Shown piece by piece: positions 16,757 to 25,836 of a DNA stretch of 64,000 nt (its first letter is position 1; each line of letters begins with the position of its first letter). The stretch spans positions 3,410,001 to 3,474,000 of the forward strand of contig NZ_CP029191.1 of the NCBI RefSeq assembly GCF_008642335.1, written 5' to 3'. Both the position numbers and the translations under genes were made by a program. Source of the stretch: Streptomyces venezuelae (GTDB taxonomy: Bacteria > Actinomycetota > Actinomycetes > Streptomycetales > Streptomycetaceae). The notes under the pieces are model-generated. The model had not been told where the DNA came from and searched no databases. It was given only the letters and a program-made list of their open reading frames with translations.

Positions 16757-18027
16757 GCCCCCGCACGAGCCGCCGCGCGAGGCCGCGCACCGCGTTCCGC
16801 GCCTTCCTGGCGACCTGCCTGCTGGCCGTCACCGCGGGGGCCTGCGGGAGCGAGCGGCCCGAGACCCTCGTCGTGCTCGGCCCCTGGACGGGCCCTGAGG
16901 GCAAGGCCTTCGAGGCGATGCTGCACCGCCTCGACGACGGCACCGGCAAGTCGTACACCTACCAGGGCACGCGTTCGCTGCGGGAGACGCTCGGCGCGCA
17001 GCTGGAGGCGGGCGACCCGCCCGACGTGGCGATCCTCAACAGCATCGGCGAACTCGTGGAGCACGCCCGCGCCGGACACCTCACCCCGCTCGACCGCGCC
17101 GCCACCGCCCGCGCGTATCCGCCGTGGGCGCCCCGCCTCGACGTGGACGGCGGACGCCGCACGTACTGGGTGCCGCTGAAGGTCGACCTGAAGAGCCTGG
17201 TGTGGAGCAAGGAGGGCAGCTCCGCCGGCCGCCCCAGGTGGTGCGTGGGTCTCGCCTCGCAGGCCACGTCCGGGTGGCCCGGCACCGACTGGATCGAGGA
17301 CATCCTCCTCCACCAGGCGGGCCCCGCCACGTACACGCGGTGGGCCACCGGGGAGGTCCGCTGGCGCGACCCGCGGGTCCGCAAGGCGTGGACGACCTGG
17401 GCCGAGCTGCTCGGCAAGCGCACGGAGGCGTCGATCGACCGGTCCCTGACGACGCCGTACGTGGGTCCGCGCGGCCTCCTCGACTCCCAGGAGCCCCGCT
17501 GCACGCACGAGCACCAGAGCGCCTTCATCCGGTACGTGTACGCGCACGACCGGGTCCGCGTCGACCCGGCGGCGGGCTACCTCGGCGGGCGGCCCGAGCA
17601 CGACGGCGCGTACGAGGTGGCGGGCGACATGGCCGCCGTGTTCAGCGACGACCCGGCGGCGCGCGCCCTCGTCGACCGCCTCTCCGGCAAGCGGGCCCGC
17701 ACGCTCTGGCGGGCCCGGGCCGCGGACGGGCTGCAGCCGTTCTTCCCCGACGCGACCGACCCGCAGCCGACCGATCCGACGGGCCGGCGCATCGCGGGCA
17801 TCCTGACCGCGAAGGCGCGGACGCTCTGTTTCGACGCGTCGGACGTGATGCCGCCGGGCGTGCGCGACGCGTTCCACCGGGCCGTCCTGCAGTACTTCGG
17901 CGACCCGACGGTGAAGCGCCTCGACAGACTCCTCGCCCAACTGGACACCGTGCGCACCGAAGCCGCGAAGGACGCGGCCCCCGGACACATGCCGGAGTCG
18001 GAGGTCTGCGCCCCGCCCGGCGGCTGA
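16753..18027 (+). CDS. extracellular solute-binding lipoprotein (family 1 type)
   Basis: A 424-residue lipoprotein with a twin-Arg-rich basic N-terminus, a hydrophobic core and AVTAGACGS as lipobox. The mature protein begins ETLVVLGPWTGPEGKAFEAML and continues to GDPPDVAILNSIGELVEHA, the pattern of sugar-type family 1 binding proteins. No permease or ATPase gene accompanies it, so it is unlikely to serve transport. As the last gene of a coupled operon with a four-helix membrane protein and a PknG-like kinase, it is the probable ligand sensor. The equivalent mycobacterial protein GlnH belongs to a different (amino-acid) binding family, so the ligand here is probably different. Confidence 0.85.
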   Translation: MSPRTSRRARPRTAFRAFLATCLLAVTAGACGSERPETLVVLGPWTGPEGKAFEAMLHRLDDGTGKSYTYQGTRSLRETLGAQLEAGDPPDVAILNSIGELVEHARAGHLTPLDRAATARAYPPWAPRLDVDGGRRTYWVPLKVDLKSLVWSKEGSSAGRPRWCVGLASQATSGWPGTDWIEDILLHQAGPATYTRWATGEVRWRDPRVRKAWTTWAELLGKRTEASIDRSLTTPYVGPRGLLDSQEPRCTHEHQSAFIRYVYAHDRVRVDPAAGYLGGRPEHDGAYEVAGDMAAVFSDDPAARALVDRLSGKRARTLWRARAADGLQPFFPDATDPQPTDPTGRRIAGILTAKARTLCFDASDVMPPGVRDAFHRAVLQYFGDPTVKRLDRLLAQLDTVRTEAAKDAAPGHMPESEVCAPPGG

Positions 18028-18050
18028 GCGCCTGCCCCCCCCCGCCCGCG

Positions 18051-19901
18051 TCAGCGGCCGAGCTCCTCCGGGCAGGGCGTGCCGCGGGGAATCTGGTAGG
18101 GCGAGCCGAGCCGGTAGGTGCCCGCCTTCGGGGCGAGCAGTTCGACCCACTTGTCGCCCGCCCGGTCCTCGCGCGCCTCGGACAGACAGCCGTTGAGGTT
18201 CTCGTACACCTTGGGCCGCTTCTCGTTCAGCTCGCGCTGCCGCTTCGAGGCCTCGGTCTCCTGCGGCGCCTTCACGCCCTTGCCGTGCTCGTCGACGATG
18301 CTCAGCCACGGCGAGTACGGAATGCGGATCAGGACGCGGCCCGGCTTGTCGACGCGCAGCGTCATCTCGCCCTGCTCGGCGCGCGTCACGACGGCGTTCG
18401 GCTCGGCGAGCGGACGCGGGTCGGTGACCTCGTACAGCTGCCAGTTGTCGTCGACCCACACCTTCTTCAGGTACGGCAGGCCGTCCGTGATGAGCTGCGC
18501 CTCACGCTTGCCGCCGTCGCCGTCGGGCTCGCCCTTGGGGAGCGCCACGTAATGCACGGACCAGCGCTGCAGCCACTCGTGGTAGTTCGCCGAGTTCAGG
18601 GTGTCGTCGTAGAAGAGCGGGTTGCGCTCCATGTCGGCCTGCCGGTTCCAGCCCCGCGCGAGCTGTACGTACGCGGGGAGCGCGGACGCCTCGCGGTGGC
18701 TGCGGGCCGGCACGACTTCCAGGCGGCCCTTCGCGGCGCCCTTCTCCTTCAGCTCGTTGACCAGCGGCGCGACCTCACGCGTCCAGGAGGCGTCGGAGCG
18801 GGTGTGCACGATGTCGTCGACGGCCTTGTAGCCGATCCACCCGGTGAAGCCGACGAACGCCACGATGATCACGTACCAGGTACGGGACTTCGGGACCGCG
18901 TACGGCAGCGCGGCGATCAGCGCGACGCCCGCGAAGGACATCGCGAGACGCGAGATGTTGGAGCCGATCTGCGAGCTGATCAGCCAGACGCCGAGCACGA
19001 ACGCCGCGTACACGGCGGTGGTGATCCGTACCGTCTTCCACTGCTTCGGCACGACAAAGTAGACGATGATCGAGGCGATCAGCGGCAGCGACGCCGAGCC
19101 GAACGACATCGGCTGCGTGCCGGAGAACGGGAAGAGCCACGCGGAGAGGCCCACGACGATGGCGGGCGCGATGCCCAGCGCGTACGCGCCCGGGTACCGC
19201 TTGCTGAGGAACAGCGCGACGGCGACGAGCCCGACGAAGAGGCCCGCGACCGGGCTGCCCATCGTCGCGAGCGCCGCGAACGGGGCGGCGACCAGGGCCT
19301 TCGCCCACCGCTTGTAGCGCCAGCGGTGCGGCCAGCAGAAGACGGCGGCGACGGCCGCGAGCGCGAACATCTGGCCGAGGCCGTAGGTCACGCGGCCCGA
19401 CACCGCGTTGGCGAGCAGCGCGAAGACGCCCGCGGCGACCGGCCACAGCAGCCGGCCCTTCACCGCGCGGCTGCGCATGAGGATCATGGTGAGCAGCGCC
19501 GCCGAGACGGTGCCCGCGATCATCATCGTGGTCCGCACACCGAGCACCGACATCAGATACGGCGAGATCACGCTGTACGACACCGGGTGCATGCCGCCGT
19601 ACCAGCCGAGGTTGTACGCCGACGCCGGGTGCCGTCCGACGAACTCGGCCCAGGCGTCCTGCGCCGCCAGGTCGCCGCCGCTGTTGGCGAAGACGAGGAA
19701 CCAGACGACGTGCAGCACGGCGGCGACCGCCGTCGTGATCGTCACCGGGTGGCGCAGGAAGCGCTTCTGCCACGGTTGCGCGGGCCCGCCCTCGGGCGTG
19801 CTGCGCTGGGCCGGCAGCTTGACCCGCCCACCGGTGCGGGGGCCGTCGCCCGTGTCAGGTGCGGCGGCGTCGTCGGCGCGCGTCGGCTCCGCTGTTGCCA
19901 C
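18051..19901 (-). CDS. polytopic membrane protein, glycosyltransferase-like, unknown
   Basis: A 616-residue protein. After a charged 50-residue tail come about 11-12 hydrophobic segments up to residue 370, then a C-terminal extracytoplasmic domain of some 230 residues (VVPARSHREASALPAYVQLARGW onward, split here by a Tyr/Trp-rich stretch). The layout of many helices plus a soluble C-terminal domain resembles GT-C type lipid-linked sugar transferases, but no DxD or DE motif was clearly identified in the first loop (GGDLAAQDAWAEF is a weak candidate). GTG 19901 is preceded by GGGGAG. It lies downstream of the carboxypeptidase gene, separated by a terminator, suggesting envelope function. Confidence 0.8.
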   Translation of the reverse strand: MATAEPTRADDAAAPDTGDGPRTGGRVKLPAQRSTPEGGPAQPWQKRFLRHPVTITTAVAAVLHVVWFLVFANSGGDLAAQDAWAEFVGRHPASAYNLGWYGGMHPVSYSVISPYLMSVLGVRTTMMIAGTVSAALLTMILMRSRAVKGRLLWPVAAGVFALLANAVSGRVTYGLGQMFALAAVAAVFCWPHRWRYKRWAKALVAAPFAALATMGSPVAGLFVGLVAVALFLSKRYPGAYALGIAPAIVVGLSAWLFPFSGTQPMSFGSASLPLIASIIVYFVVPKQWKTVRITTAVYAAFVLGVWLISSQIGSNISRLAMSFAGVALIAALPYAVPKSRTWYVIIVAFVGFTGWIGYKAVDDIVHTRSDASWTREVAPLVNELKEKGAAKGRLEVVPARSHREASALPAYVQLARGWNRQADMERNPLFYDDTLNSANYHEWLQRWSVHYVALPKGEPDGDGGKREAQLITDGLPYLKKVWVDDNWQLYEVTDPRPLAEPNAVVTRAEQGEMTLRVDKPGRVLIRIPYSPWLSIVDEHGKGVKAPQETEASKRQRELNEKRPKVYENLNGCLSEAREDRAGDKWVELLAPKAGTYRLGSPYQIPRGTPCPEELGR

Positions 19902-19974
19902 TGGAGGCTCTCCCCGTGTCGTCCATTGTTCCGGAGTACCCCGGGTCCCCGAGCTTGTGACGCTAGCACGCACG

Positions 19975-20009
19975 CGCGAGGGGAGACCCGTCCCGGGCCT
20001 CCCCTCGCG
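19975..20009 (-). terminator. terminator after the carboxypeptidase gene
   Basis: A perfect 11-base-pair stem (CGCGAGGGGAG / CTCCCCTCGCG) with a 13-base loop lies just beyond the stop codon of the carboxypeptidase gene and before the next start. Confidence 0.65.
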
Positions 20010-20024
20010 GGCTCGGCGCGGGGC

Positions 20025-23000
20025 TCAGCCGACCCGGGTCAGCTTGGCGCCGAAGCCCGGTTCGCTGAGGTCCTTCTGCAGTGCCACAGGCACCTCGACG
20101 GCATCACCCTTGCCGTCGCCGACGTGCAGCACACCGACCTCGGTGCCCGCCTTGGCCGTGTTCGGAATGGTCTTGCCCTTCATCTCGTCGAGCTCCAGCT
20201 TGACGGTCAGGCCGGACCAGCCGACGGCGGAGACGTCCTTGGTGGCGACGACCGGGGTCGTCCCGCCGAGACCGTCGTCGACCTGCCCGACGACGTCGCC
20301 CTTCTTCACGATCGTCTTGGCCTTCAGCGCGTCCTGCCCGGCCGCGATCAGGTTCTTGGTGACGTCGGTGACCTTGTCGATGTTGGCGACGCCGTTGCTG
20401 CCGTACTGGCCGAGGGCGGCGCCGATGATCGTCTGCGTCTCGCCGCCGACCTTCTTCTCCGCGGCGAAGAGGATGTTGCCGCCGGCGGCGGTGGTGGTGC
20501 CGGTCTTGATGCCGATGGCGACGGTCGGGACGAGCTTGAAGAAGTTCGTCTGCTTCTCGTTGTTGAGGTCCATGTAGCTCGGCTGGCGGGAGATCTCGTT
20601 GAAGACGGGGTTCTCCATGGCCGCGCGGCCCAGCTTCACCAGGTCCTCGGCGGTCGACACGGTCGTCTTGTCCAGGCCGCTGGGGTCCGTGTAGTGGGTG
20701 TTCTTCATCCCCAGCTCCTTGGCGGTCTTGTTCATCTTCTCGACGAACGCGTCCTCGGAGCCGCTCTTGGTGTCCCAGCGGGCGAGCAGCTTGGCGATGT
20801 TGTTCGCCGACGGCAGCATGACCGCCTGCAGCGCCTCGTACTCGGTGATCTTCTGGCCCTCGGTGACCTTGACGACCGACTCGTTGGCCGGCTTGCCGGT
20901 CTCGTAGTGCTTCTGCGCCGCGGCGTCGACGGGGATCTTCGGGCCCTCCTTGCCCTTCTCCAGCGGGTGGTCCCGCAGGATCAGGTAGACCGTCATGACC
21001 TTGGCGATGCTCGCGATCGGCACGGGCTTCTGCTCACCCGACGTACCGAACGTGCCGATGCCGTTGACGTCCATCGCGGCCTGGCCGTCGGCCGGCCACG
21101 GCACGTCCGGCTTGCCGCCCTCGAACTTCACGGTCTCCTGCGCGGTGAGCTGCAGGGTGGGCGTCGGGAGCGGCCGCACGACCTGTACGACTGCAAACAC
21201 CACCAACAGAAGCAGCACCAGCGGCGTCCAGATCTTCACCCTCCGCACGGCGGTGCGGACCGGAGTCTCCGGCGGCGGCGGGGTGTTGGTCAGCTCGGCG
21301 AGCAGATCGATCGGCGGCTTCGGCGGCAGCGGCTGCTGGGTGGTGGGCTCGACGGGCGGGGGGACGGCGGGGCCCGCGGGGGCGGCCTTGGCCTGCGACA
21401 CCTTGGTCGCAGACCCCTTGGGCTCCGCCGCGGAGGCGCCCTTCGGCCCCGCCTTGGGCCCCGCCTCGGGCCCCGCCTTCGGCTCGTCGAGCGGCTTCAG
21501 CGCGACGAACTTGCTGGTCCGCTCGGCATCGGCCTCGGGCTTCGGGGCGCCCTTCTTTGCAGTTCCCTTTGCGGCGTCGCCCAGCTTGAGCATGGTGGTG
21601 GGCTGATCGACGCCCTTGCCCCCGGCCTCCGGAACCTTCGGCGCCTTGAAGACGGCGGTGGCCTGGTCGACACCGCTGGACTTGGCGTCAGCGGCATCGG
21701 CCTCGGCCGGATCGTCCTCGGCAACGGCGTCGAGCTCAGGAGCAGGATCGGACTCGGGCTCAGCATCAGCCTTCGAGGCAGCGGCGGGCCACGAGACGGG
21801 GGCGGGCGTGGAACCCGGGGCGGACGTGGAACCCGGGGCGGACGTGGAACCCGGGGCGGACGTGGAACCCGGGGCAGACGTGGAACCCGGGGCAGACGCC
21901 GAACTCGGAGCGGGCGTCGAACCGGGCGCGGACGCCGAGCCCGGGGCGGGCGTCGAACCGGGGGCGGACGTCGAACCCGGGGCAGACGCCGAACCGGGGG
22001 CAGACGCCGAGCCCGGGGCAGGCGTCGAACCCGGGGCGGGGCTCGATGCGGGCTCGGCCTTCGAGCCGGGCACGGGCTTCGACGCAGCCTCGGGGCTGGA
22101 GGCAGACTCGGCCTTCGAGCCGGGTGCGGGCGTCGTGCCGGTTGCGGGCCTCGACGCAGGCTCGGCCTTCGAGCCGGGCGCGCCCTGCGAGCCGGGCTCG
22201 GCCTTCGAGCCGGGCGCGCCCTGCGAGCCGGGCTCGGCCTTCGACGCAGGCTCGGCCTGCGATGCGGCTTCGGGCCTCGACTCGGGCCCAGCCTTCAACG
22301 CGGGCTCGCCCTGCGACCGGGGCTCGTGCCTCGACGCGGTCTCCCCCTTCGATGCGCCCTCGGGCCACGAGGCCGGCTCGGGCTTCGAACCGGGCTCGGC
22401 CTTCGACGCGGCCGCAGGCTTCGACGTGGACTCGGACCTCGACATGGACTCGGACCTCGACGTGGGCTCGACCTTCGACGCAGGCTCGGGGCTCGACGCG
22501 GCCGCAGGCTTCGACGCGGCCGCAGGCTTCGACGTGGACTCGGACCTCGCAGCGGGCTCGCCCGTCGACGCAGGCTCGGGGATCGACGCGGCCGCAGGCT
22601 TCGACGTGGACTCGGGCCTCGACGCAGGCTCAGGCCTCGGCGCGGCCGCAGGCTTTGACGCGGCCTCCGGGTTCGGGTCCGCCTCGGACTCGGCTTCGGG
22701 CTTCGCCGACCCGCTCGGCTCCGGCTTCGCAGAAGCCGGGGGCCCGGCGGCGGTCGCACCGGCCGTGTCCGACACCTCAGCCGTGTCCGATCCTTCGGGC
22801 TTGTCCGGCGTTTCCGAATGCGTCTCGCCGGAGCTCTCCTCCGCCGACTTCGGCGCGGAGTCAGCCGGCGACTCCGCGTCGTCGTCCGACGTGGCGACCC
22901 ACGCCGCCACCGCGTTGCGCAGCCGCGCGTCCCCGCCGGCCTCGCTCTTGGGAGCGTCGTCCGGCTCGGCGGAACCGGCCGCCGACTCGGCGACGTCCTT

Positions 23001-23177
23001 CGTCGAGAAGACGGCGGTTGCCCGGTCCTCCGGGACCTCCCCCCGCACCTGCGGCGTCTCGCGCGTGATCGCGAGACGCGGGTCGCGTTCCTCCGGCGCC
23101 GGCCCGGAGGTCTCCTCCGGGGTCGGGTTCCCCGACGACTTCCGCTGCTTCGATCTGTCGGGGGTCTCGCCCGCCAC
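20025..23177 (-). CDS. D-alanyl-D-alanine carboxypeptidase with giant repeat-rich cytoplasmic extension
   Basis: A 1050-residue member of peptidase family S11. The enzyme domain is C-terminal and outside the cell: SIAK (about 723), SANN (about 790) and KTGTT (about 891) are the three catalytic motifs. A single membrane helix lies near 648-668. The preceding 640 residues are cytoplasmic and disordered, with hundreds of Ala/Pro/Ser/Glu residues in EPASK, AEPGS and APGSTS repeats. Three short TAVF-like motifs recur (ATAVFSTKD, ATAVFKAPK, PTTMLKLGD). GTG 23177 is preceded by GAGGAGG with a five-base spacer, better than ATG 23198. Ordinary S11 enzymes are about 400 residues, so the extension is exceptional. 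Confidence 0.9.
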   Translation of the reverse strand: MAGETPDRSKQRKSSGNPTPEETSGPAPEERDPRLAITRETPQVRGEVPEDRATAVFSTKDVAESAAGSAEPDDAPKSEAGGDARLRNAVAAWVATSDDDAESPADSAPKSAEESSGETHSETPDKPEGSDTAEVSDTAGATAAGPPASAKPEPSGSAKPEAESEADPNPEAASKPAAAPRPEPASRPESTSKPAAASIPEPASTGEPAARSESTSKPAAASKPAAASSPEPASKVEPTSRSESMSRSESTSKPAAASKAEPGSKPEPASWPEGASKGETASRHEPRSQGEPALKAGPESRPEAASQAEPASKAEPGSQGAPGSKAEPGSQGAPGSKAEPASRPATGTTPAPGSKAESASSPEAASKPVPGSKAEPASSPAPGSTPAPGSASAPGSASAPGSTSAPGSTPAPGSASAPGSTPAPSSASAPGSTSAPGSTSAPGSTSAPGSTSAPGSTPAPVSWPAAASKADAEPESDPAPELDAVAEDDPAEADAADAKSSGVDQATAVFKAPKVPEAGGKGVDQPTTMLKLGDAAKGTAKKGAPKPEADAERTSKFVALKPLDEPKAGPEAGPKAGPKGASAAEPKGSATKVSQAKAAPAGPAVPPPVEPTTQQPLPPKPPIDLLAELTNTPPPPETPVRTAVRRVKIWTPLVLLLLVVFAVVQVVRPLPTPTLQLTAQETVKFEGGKPDVPWPADGQAAMDVNGIGTFGTSGEQKPVPIASIAKVMTVYLILRDHPLEKGKEGPKIPVDAAAQKHYETGKPANESVVKVTEGQKITEYEALQAVMLPSANNIAKLLARWDTKSGSEDAFVEKMNKTAKELGMKNTHYTDPSGLDKTTVSTAEDLVKLGRAAMENPVFNEISRQPSYMDLNNEKQTNFFKLVPTVAIGIKTGTTTAAGGNILFAAEKKVGGETQTIIGAALGQYGSNGVANIDKVTDVTKNLIAAGQDALKAKTIVKKGDVVGQVDDGLGGTTPVVATKDVSAVGWSGLTVKLELDEMKGKTIPNTAKAGTEVGVLHVGDGKGDAVEVPVALQKDLSEPGFGAKLTRVG
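21808..22050 (-). repeat. 18-bp tandem repeats coding for (APGSTS)n
   Basis: The unit GTGGAACCCGGGGCGGAC recurs every 18 bases (starts at 21808, 21826, 21844, 21862, 21880), then degenerates while keeping the period. It encodes six-residue APGSTS/APGSAS units in the carboxypeptidase extension. Near-identity of the first five copies indicates recent expansion. Confidence 0.85.
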
Positions 23178-23418
23178 CGATGCCTCCTCGTACGCCATGC
23201 CGTTTGCCGATACTGATGCTTGCCGTGTGCTGACCGTGCGCCAAATCCGGCCGGACAACCACTGTCCGAACCGTGTACCAGTGTCCTGTGTGAGGGCTTA
23301 ACCCCCGTGGTAGACGAGAACGACATACCTACTGGTTCCCGTACATCCCGACCACGCGCTCTCGACAGACCAATGTGAGAGGGGTCACCCTGTCATTCAT
23401 CCACGCGGGGAGGCATGG

Positions 23419-24183
23419 ATGGGCAGGAGCCGCAGAACAATTCCGGAGGAGCTTCTGCTGCTCGCTTTGGACCCGGCCACGGGTACCACAGCGCAGCCGC
23501 AGTCGCTCGACCTCGGTCTGGCCGGAGCACAGCTAGTGGAGCTGGCGCTGGCCGGACGGATAGCCCCAGACGGGGATCGTATCGCCGTGGTGATGCCACG
23601 GCCGACCGGAGATCCGACTCTGGACTCCGCACTGGAACTGCTGCGCAGGCGCGGCAGCCCGGTTCGGGCCGTCCACTGGATCGGCGGGCCCAGGCTTGGG
23701 CTCCGCCAGACGTATCTCTCGCACCTGGAGCGGTGCGGCATGGTGCATGCCGTCGCCGGTCAGATGTGCGGGGTACTGCCGACGACTCGCTACCAAGCGA
23801 CGGACACGGCCATCAGCCGGGAGATCAGGTCCCGGCTCGATTCGGCGATCCGCACCGGTGTACCGCCGGACCCGCGGACCGCCGCGCTCGCCGCCCTGGC
23901 CCACGCGGTCGGTCTCGGCAAGCATCTGTACCCCGGGAACGAGGGGCGTTCATCGCGCTCCCGGCTCCGGGACCTGATCAGGCACGACCCCATGGGCGGC
24001 CTCGTGGCGCACGCCGTGATGGACGTCCAGAACGGCGTGGCGGCCCAGCCGCGACGCAGCGCCGCTCCCGCGGGTCCCACAGGACCGGGCGGCGGCAGGC
24101 AGCCGGCGAGGGCGACAGCGGACCCCGGCGGGGTGCCGATGCAGCCACGCCGCGGATCCATGGCACGCGCCGTCGCCCACTGA
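23419..24183 (+). CDS. GPP34 (GOLPH3/Vps74-like) family protein
   Basis: A 254-residue protein with the GPP34 start TIPEELLLLALDPATG, the following GLAGAQLVELALAGRI helix and the C-terminal AALAALAHAVGLGKHLYPG segment. Eukaryotic relatives bind phosphatidylinositol-4-phosphate at the Golgi; bacterial members are widespread in Streptomyces with no proven role, possibly membrane or vesicle related. The last 45 residues are a disordered Pro/Gly/Arg tail. GGGGAGG sits five bases before ATG 23419. It is divergent from the carboxypeptidase gene. Confidence 0.87.
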   Translation: MGRSRRTIPEELLLLALDPATGTTAQPQSLDLGLAGAQLVELALAGRIAPDGDRIAVVMPRPTGDPTLDSALELLRRRGSPVRAVHWIGGPRLGLRQTYLSHLERCGMVHAVAGQMCGVLPTTRYQATDTAISREIRSRLDSAIRTGVPPDPRTAALAALAHAVGLGKHLYPGNEGRSSRSRLRDLIRHDPMGGLVAHAVMDVQNGVAAQPRRSAAPAGPTGPGGGRQPARATADPGGVPMQPRRGSMARAVAH

Positions 24184-24578
24184 GCACGCACACACGCACA
24201 CCGCTCGCACCGGGCACGGCCGGCACCAGCATCAGCACCAAGCGCCGAGCACAAGGCGCCAGGCATCAAGCACCCAGCACCAAGCACCAGCTCGTGAACG
24301 CGCACCATCACCGCGCGACCGCGCACCACCGTCGCGCGACCGCTCAGCACCACCGCACCAGCGCCGCGCCGCAGTCCCCAGACCCGGTTCGGGAGCCGCT
24401 GGGCCGCGTGGGGCGTGGAATCGGACCGTCCGGACGACGGCACCCGGTTCCACCGCCCCGCGCGGCCGCCTCACGTTCGCACATCCGCTGTTTCCCAGCG
24501 GTGCCGGCCAGGTTGGTGGCACTCTGCTGAGCAGTAGATACGCAAAGTAGAGGAATGCAAGCCGGAGGTGCACGTCCC
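24184..24578 (+). other. 395-base intergenic stretch, no gene seen
   Basis: The left half is low-complexity and Cys/Ala-codon-like (repeated GCACCAAGC and GCGCGACCG units at 24230-24360) without coding character. The right part should hold the promoter of the XRE gene; the palindrome CTGCTGAGCAG (24524-24534) about 45 bases before the start is a possible operator. Confidence 0.5.
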
Positions 24579-25436
24579 GTGGCGTCCAATGTCAATCCCA
24601 CCGTCAGGCGGCGCCGGTTGGGCCAGGAGCTCCGCCGGCTCCGCGAGCTCAAGGGCATGACGGCCGAGGAGGTCGCCGAGCGACTGCTCGTCTCGCAGTC
24701 GAAGATCAGCCGCCTGGAGAACGGCCGGCGCTCGATCAGCCAGCGCGACGTCCGCGACCTGTGCGGCGTCTACGAGGTCGAGGACCACCGCGTCGTCGAC
24801 TCGCTCATGCAGATGGCCAAGGACTCGCGCCAGCAGGGCTGGTGGCACTCCTTCGGCGACATCCCCTACAGCGTGTACATCGGCCTGGAGACGGACGCCG
24901 CCTCCTTGCGCGTGTACGACCCGCAGGTCGTCCCCGGTCTCCTGCAGACCCGGGCGTACGCGGAAGCGCTGATCACCGGCGCGCTCCCGGAGACCACGCC
25001 GACGGACATCGAGAAGCGCGTCCAGGTGCGCATGCGCAGACAGGACCGCATCTCGGCCCCGGACATGCCGCTGCGCCTGTGGACCGTGCTCGACGAGTCC
25101 GCGCTGCGCCGCGTCGTCGGCTCCCGGCATCTGATGCGCGACCAGCTGGAGCACCTCGTCGAGCAGTCCCAGCTGCCGCACGTGACGGTCCAGGTGATCC
25201 CCTTCGAGATGGGCGCGCACCCGGGCCTCAACGGGCAGTACGCGATCCTGGAGTTCCCCGACGCGGCCGATTCCAGCGTGGTCTACATCGAGGGCGTCAC
25301 CAGCGACCTGTACCTGGAGAAGGCGAACGACGTGCAGCAGTACAGCGTCATGTACGAACACCTGCGGGCGCAGGCGCTGAACGTCGAGCAGTCGCGGCAG
25401 CTGATCGCGGACATCGCGAAGGACTACGCCCGCTGA
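24579..25436 (+). CDS. XRE-family regulator with DUF5753 domain
   Basis: A 285-residue DNA-binding protein. The helix-turn-helix occupies about 15-70 (AEEVAERLLVSQSKISRLENG is the recognition region, with SQSKISRLENG the signature). The rest is a DUF5753 domain: WWHSFGDIP, YDPQVVPGLLQTRAYAEAL and the C-terminal FPDAADSSVVYIEG. GTG 24579 (MASNVNPTVRRRR) follows GGAGGTGC; ATG 24555 is an alternative with weaker support. Such regulators work with small DUF397 proteins, and one is encoded 190 bases downstream. The pair is probably a Streptomyces-type developmental or antibiotic regulator; the target is unknown. Confidence 0.9.
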   Translation: MASNVNPTVRRRRLGQELRRLRELKGMTAEEVAERLLVSQSKISRLENGRRSISQRDVRDLCGVYEVEDHRVVDSLMQMAKDSRQQGWWHSFGDIPYSVYIGLETDAASLRVYDPQVVPGLLQTRAYAEALITGALPETTPTDIEKRVQVRMRRQDRISAPDMPLRLWTVLDESALRRVVGSRHLMRDQLEHLVEQSQLPHVTVQVIPFEMGAHPGLNGQYAILEFPDAADSSVVYIEGVTSDLYLEKANDVQQYSVMYEHLRAQALNVEQSRQLIADIAKDYAR

Positions 25437-25536
25437 GCGAGAGCCCCTGAGCGGCGGCTCCTGAGCGAAAGCGCCGCACGGTACACCCTTGTCACGCCGC
25501 CGCGTAAGCCCTCACTGGAATATGCCATCCGGTTGA

Positions 25537-25553
25537 GTGAACGATCCCTTCAC
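25537..25553. promoter_or_regulatory. GTGAA-N7-TTCAC inverted repeat before the DUF397 gene
   Basis: A perfect five-base inverted repeat lies 73 bases upstream of the DUF397 start, with another GTCATTCACG further down. A candidate site for the neighbouring XRE protein. Confidence 0.3.
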
Positions 25554-25626
25554 GCCACGATGTTGGCGAGTAGCGTCATTCACGCCATCGAGCAGCAACT
25601 CATCGACTGGATAGACCGGAGCGGAC

Positions 25627-25836
25627 ATGGCGATTCAGCAGGGTACTTCGCACACGTGGGTCAAGTCTTCCTATTCGACCGGCAACGGCGCGTGCGTCGA
25701 GGTCAAATCACCGGTGCGGCACGGGATTTCCGTGCGCGACTCGAAGGTCGTGGAGGGCCCGGTCCTCGCCTTCCCCGCCGAGTCGTGGAACGCGTTCGTC
25801 AGTGAGGTGGGCAGGGGGGCCGCCGACCTCGCGTGA
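25627..25836 (+). CDS. DUF397 protein, partner of the XRE regulator
   Basis: A 69-residue protein with the family hallmarks WVKSSYSTGNGACVEV, VRDSK and FPAESWNAFV. DUF397 proteins are typically encoded beside XRE/DUF5753 regulators and interact with them genetically, often as toxin-antitoxin-like or activity-modulating pairs. The 190-base gap and inverted repeat suggest it has its own promoter as well as possible read-through. Confidence 0.9.
   Translation: MAIQQGTSHTWVKSSYSTGNGACVEVKSPVRHGISVRDSKVVEGPVLAFPAESWNAFVSEVGRGAADLA

Noticed and set aside
9953..18027. An ABC sugar transporter operon, given the binding protein
   Set aside because: There is no permease or ATPase; the coupled genes are a kinase, a VWA protein and a receptor-like membrane protein.
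17124..22658. An 1844-residue plus-strand frame full of Arg/Gly/Leu repeats
   Set aside because: It is the antisense shadow of the binding-protein, membrane-protein and carboxypeptidase genes; it has no start signal, no domain, and crosses known genes and a terminator.
24184..24578. Possible small gene in the gap before the XRE gene
   Set aside because: The frame is built of repeated His/Arg/Ala-type triplets, lacks the usual third-position GC bias, and has no ribosome site.
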